This document shows positions 63,701-64,000 of a DNA stretch of 64,000 bases, in pieces; the stretch's first letter is position 1, and every line of letters starts with the position of its first letter. Origin of the DNA: Dyadobacter sp. CY312. GTDB lineage: Bacteria; Bacteroidota; Bacteroidia; Cytophagales; Spirosomataceae. The position numbers and the translations under genes were made by a program. The notes beneath the pieces are model-generated. The model was given only the letters and a program-made list of their open reading frames with translations. It had not been told where the DNA came from and made no database searches. Where the stretch lies: assembly GCF_021390535.1 (NCBI RefSeq), contig NZ_JAJUXG010000018.1, positions 167,181 through 231,180 on the forward strand, in the 5' to 3' direction.

Positions 63701-64000
63701 CGTCGATTCAACCAAATCTACCTCTCTCATTGCAAAAATGGCTCCTTTGCGTTCGACCGGTGAAACTGTTGCAGATTACCAGGAAGCCCTGGTTGGTGGA
63801 AACGCGATGCTTGGTCGTCGTTATTTCATGACCAATTCCGCGGCAGAATGTGTTCGCTGCCATTCAATCGGCGGACAAGGTGGTGAAGTAGGGCCAAACC
63901 TTTCCAACATTGGTAACACATTGAGCCGTGAACAAATATTACAGGCTTTGGTAGAACCAAGCGCAAGAATTTCTCCGGGATTCGGCATGGTGATATTGAC
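60789..64000 (+). CDS. PVC-type membrane-bound dehydrogenase with HEAT repeats and cytochrome c domain (partial)
   Basis: Runs past the window end; at least 1070 codons, open throughout. The start MTPKRFFRKP has a lipobox-like VVSC (Cys24), giving a lipoprotein in the periplasm or outer membrane. Residues about 60-480 resemble a glucose/sorbosone-dehydrogenase-like beta-propeller (RVYLNRTN, DTDNDGIADV, GYGVHIGFGGHGM, GPDGALYVADW). Residues about 500-930 show HEAT-type helical repeats. A cytochrome c haem motif CVRCH occurs at 63849-63863 (residues 1021-1025), with GPNLSNIG after it. This architecture is the 'PVC-type haem-binding' family; a role in sugar or alcohol oxidation is inference. The natural C-terminus is not visible. 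Confidence 0.9.
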   Translation, partial: MTPKRFFRKPVVLIGLATIAVVSCMKMSPTGTSSKTNSSALIIREDAATGKARAKEIREKTAVKVADGLKLDLWASDSLAPDPVSISVDDQGRVYLNRTNRQKNSEFDIRGHRNWMTQSIAMQTVEDRRAFLRSTFAPEKSKENSWLKDLNGDGSHDWKDLTVEKDEVWRLEDTDNDGIADVSMRVLEDFFEEVSDVAGGILVRAKDAFVAIAPDLWRVEDTNNDGVYDKKTSISHGYGVHIGFGGHGMSNPIEGPDGKIYWNIGDIGANITTAEGVKHEHPNSGIIARSNPDGSKFEIFADGLRNTHEFVFDEYGNLISSDNDGDHPGESERLVHVVEGSDAGWRSNWQYGKYTDPKNNGYKVWMEEKLSVPRWDGQAAYIIPPIQNFHNGPTGMQYNPGTALGKEWKNKFFLVEFVGNPARSPIWAFGLKPKGASFVLDGEKNILSGILPTGIRFGPDGALYVADWINGWDTKNYGRVWKLDVTDEKNDLKDLRVETKRLMQLNYTTQSDEILLSLLSNPDMRIRLKSQFELATRGAKGAAVFSKAIAQTNSQLARIHAIWGMGQLTRQDKSYSNALLALLKDSDEEITAQAAKVLGDEYISEAGPMLIPMLSSKNPRVQFFGAQALGRIKEKSAVAPLLEMIKTNNDADVYLRHAAVLALSRIGEVEPIVALANNSNKSLRTAAVLVLRRLKSEKVSLFLQDKDEYIATEAARAINDDLSIPGALPALAATLTETRFTSEPLLRRAINAALRVGTDQQLDNLIAFAKRKNTDKVVRAEALAALGTWASPSVMDRVDGRYRGVIQRNPAIVKSKIQPVIADLLADNDVTILIATAQMLTNLGVSDNNDTLAKLLNDHKDPKVRAAMLTALNELKYTDMESVMKKGMTDSDADVRTAALGMVGNVTMSKEALTDISKTIFEKGSVKEQQQMLRVLGSLPVAKTESIFGDLIGKMTNKQLPPSLALDLGEAVDSTKSTSLIAKMAPLRSTGETVADYQEALVGGNAMLGRRYFMTNSAAECVRCHSIGGQGGEVGPNLSNIGNTLSREQILQALVEPSARISPGFGMVIL

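Noticed and set aside
60785..63730. Several minus-strand frames as genes opposite the last gene
   Set aside because: They are antisense shadows of one continuous plus-strand frame with recognisable domains and a haem motif in frame.
1..64000. tRNA, rRNA or prophage in the window
   Set aside because: No cloverleaf-like CCA ends, rRNA blocks or phage structural genes were recognised in the spacers examined.

Overview
This 64 kb window looks like chromosome from a Bacteroidota bacterium of the order Cytophagales, most like Dyadobacter/Spirosomaceae. The lineage call is inference from gene content and style: a SusC/SusD pair, HmuY-type haem lipoproteins, a secreted protease with a Por-secretion (T9SS) type C-terminal tail, weak or absent Shine-Dalgarno sequences, TAnnTTTG-type -7 boxes, and AT-rich intergenic spacers with Cytophagales-style dispersed repeats. 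I found no rRNA, tRNA, CRISPR array, insertion sequence or prophage.

Layout. 0-9 kb: kup K+ transporter, then a long minus-strand run made of a phosphoribosyltransferase, a class I glutamine amidotransferase, an aldehyde dehydrogenase, an SDR dehydrogenase, a glutamine-synthetase-family ligase, a DUF4230 protein and a bile-acid/Na+ symporter-family transporter. The ligase, two dehydrogenases and amidotransferase look like a gamma-glutamylation route for amine breakdown. 9-16 kb: GH16 glucanase, an unusually long isoleucyl-tRNA synthetase with a swapped HIGH signature (GIHH), an SDR and small unknown ORFs. 15.5-24 kb: DeoR regulator divergent from a 5'(3')-deoxyribonucleotidase across a perfect 16-bp palindrome, a secreted metalloprotease, uvrB, a cupin/JmjC-like oxygenase and a DUF1003 protein. 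24-30 kb: YceI protein and a haem-uptake locus (TonB-dependent receptor plus two HmuY-like genes). 30-41 kb: GNAT, bestrophin, a UspA-like protein, a two-component system, and an RND tripartite efflux operon. 41-48 kb: Prc-like protease, FKBP isomerase, then atpA, a methyltransferase and atpG. 48-54.8 kb: a DUF433/DUF5615 toxin-antitoxin-like pair, LolA-like and YceI proteins, a glucuronokinase-like GHMP kinase with galU, an SDR, a CorC-type protein and DUF1456. 55-64 kb: susC/susD, a Uma2-family protein, and a very large lipoprotein dehydrogenase/HEAT/cytochrome c protein that runs off the window.

Most genes are housekeeping or envelope functions. The points most worth following up are the GIHH-type IleRS (linked in the literature to extreme mupirocin resistance), the gamma-glutamylation-like cluster, the detached atpA-methyltransferase-atpG unit, candidate operators (palindrome at 16309-16324, paired boxes upstream of the haem locus), and several dispersed hairpin and 7-bp tandem repeats.
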